The notes under the pieces are model-generated. The model ran no database searches, had not been told where the DNA came from, and worked only from the letters and a program-made list of their open reading frames with translations. From JBLMXQ01 sp050257855 (GTDB lineage Bacteria > Acidobacteriota > Vicinamibacteria > Vicinamibacterales > CAVVIG01), in assembly GCA_050257855.1 (NCBI GenBank), contig JBLMXQ010000058.1, forward strand, positions 1 to 5,788: 5,788 nucleotides of DNA, given 5' to 3'. Below are positions 5,517 through 5,788 of the stretch, piece after piece. How positions within the stretch are numbered: the stretch's first letter is position 1; each line of letters opens with the position of its first letter. Made by a program: the position numbers and the translations under genes.

Positions 5517-5788
5517 CTATTCGTAACGGAGCGCGATCATCGGGTCGACGCGCGTGGCCCTGCGCGCGGGCAGGTATCCGGCGGCCAGGGCGACGAGCGC
5601 GAGGACGCCGGCGGCGCCCGCGATCGCCAGGGGATCGCGCGCGGACAGTTCGAACAGCTGCGACTGCACGACGCGCGCGGCCGCGAGCGCGATCGGGACG
5701 CCCGCGGCGAGTCCAACAGCCACCATCGCGGCCACGTCGTTCAGCACGAGCCGCAACACCGACCGGCGCTCGGCGCCGAGCGCCATCC
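5517..5788 (-). CDS. ABC transporter permease, FtsX/MacB-like (ADOP-type), C-terminal fragment
   Basis: Only the last 90 or so residues are inside the window. The gene enters from the right edge, and the ATG at 5786 is almost certainly internal, because MALGAERRSVLRLVL is the well-known cytoplasmic coupling segment before the third membrane span of FtsX-domain permeases. Two hydrophobic spans follow: roughly residues 18-40 (DVAAMVAVGLAAG to ARVV) and 51-70 (DPLAIAGAAG to LAAGY). The tail PARRATRVDPMIALRYE is the standard end of MacB-like permeases. The RYE ending is especially common in the large acidobacterial permease family. Such proteins sit in the inner membrane and, with an ATPase, act as mechanotransmission or export permeases. 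The substrate is unknown. Whether this copy is the duplicated two-domain form or a single-domain MacB cannot be judged from the fragment. Confidence 0.93.
   Translation of the reverse strand, partial: MALGAERRSVLRLVLNDVAAMVAVGLAAGVPIALAAARVVQSQLFELSARDPLAIAGAAGVLALVALAAGYLPARRATRVDPMIALRYE

Overview
The window is GC-rich bacterial chromosome, densely coded, with no RNA gene, CRISPR array, transposase or phage gene that I can see. The best taxonomic clue is the partial permease at the right end. Its C-terminus has the look of the MacB/FtsX-like permeases that are greatly expanded in Acidobacteriota (the ADOP group). Together with the GC-rich coding and the style of the short intergenic repeats, this suggests an acidobacterium, perhaps Vicinamibacteria. 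That placement is inference, since no marker gene is present.

Layout, left to right. (1) The 3' part of a membrane-dipeptidase-type M19 metallopeptidase (1-932, +). (2) A DAO-family FAD-dependent oxidoreductase (996-2165, +), 63 bases downstream and probably co-transcribed. (3) A small DUF1992 protein (2250-2564, +), followed after 7 bases by (4) a RimJ/RimL-like GNAT acetyltransferase (2572-3111, +); these two form a tight pair. (5) An exported serine hydrolase of the class C beta-lactamase/esterase fold (3165-4400, +) with its own strong Shine-Dalgarno. (6) Convergent to it, a ketopantoate-reductase family protein (4492-5421, -). (7) Upstream of that on the same strand, the C-terminal end of an FtsX/MacB-like ABC permease (5517-5788, -), cut by the window edge.

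The genes do not form one recognisable pathway. The dipeptidase and the amine/amino-acid oxidase could act in sequence: peptide cleavage, then oxidation of a released amino acid or N-methyl/imino acid. This rests on adjacency and family chemistry only. The ketopantoate reductase would act in pantothenate/CoA synthesis if it is the true PanE. The remaining genes look like ordinary household or accessory functions.

The most unusual feature lies between the genes. Almost every gap carries its own small repeat: a 9-base period at 951-977, a 7-base period at 2176-2203, another 7-base period at 3094-3121 that supplies the stop codon of the acetyltransferase, a duplicated 19-base palindromic unit at 4412-4468, and hairpins at 5449-5470 and 5497-5511. 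I found no clear case for a novel multi-gene system here.
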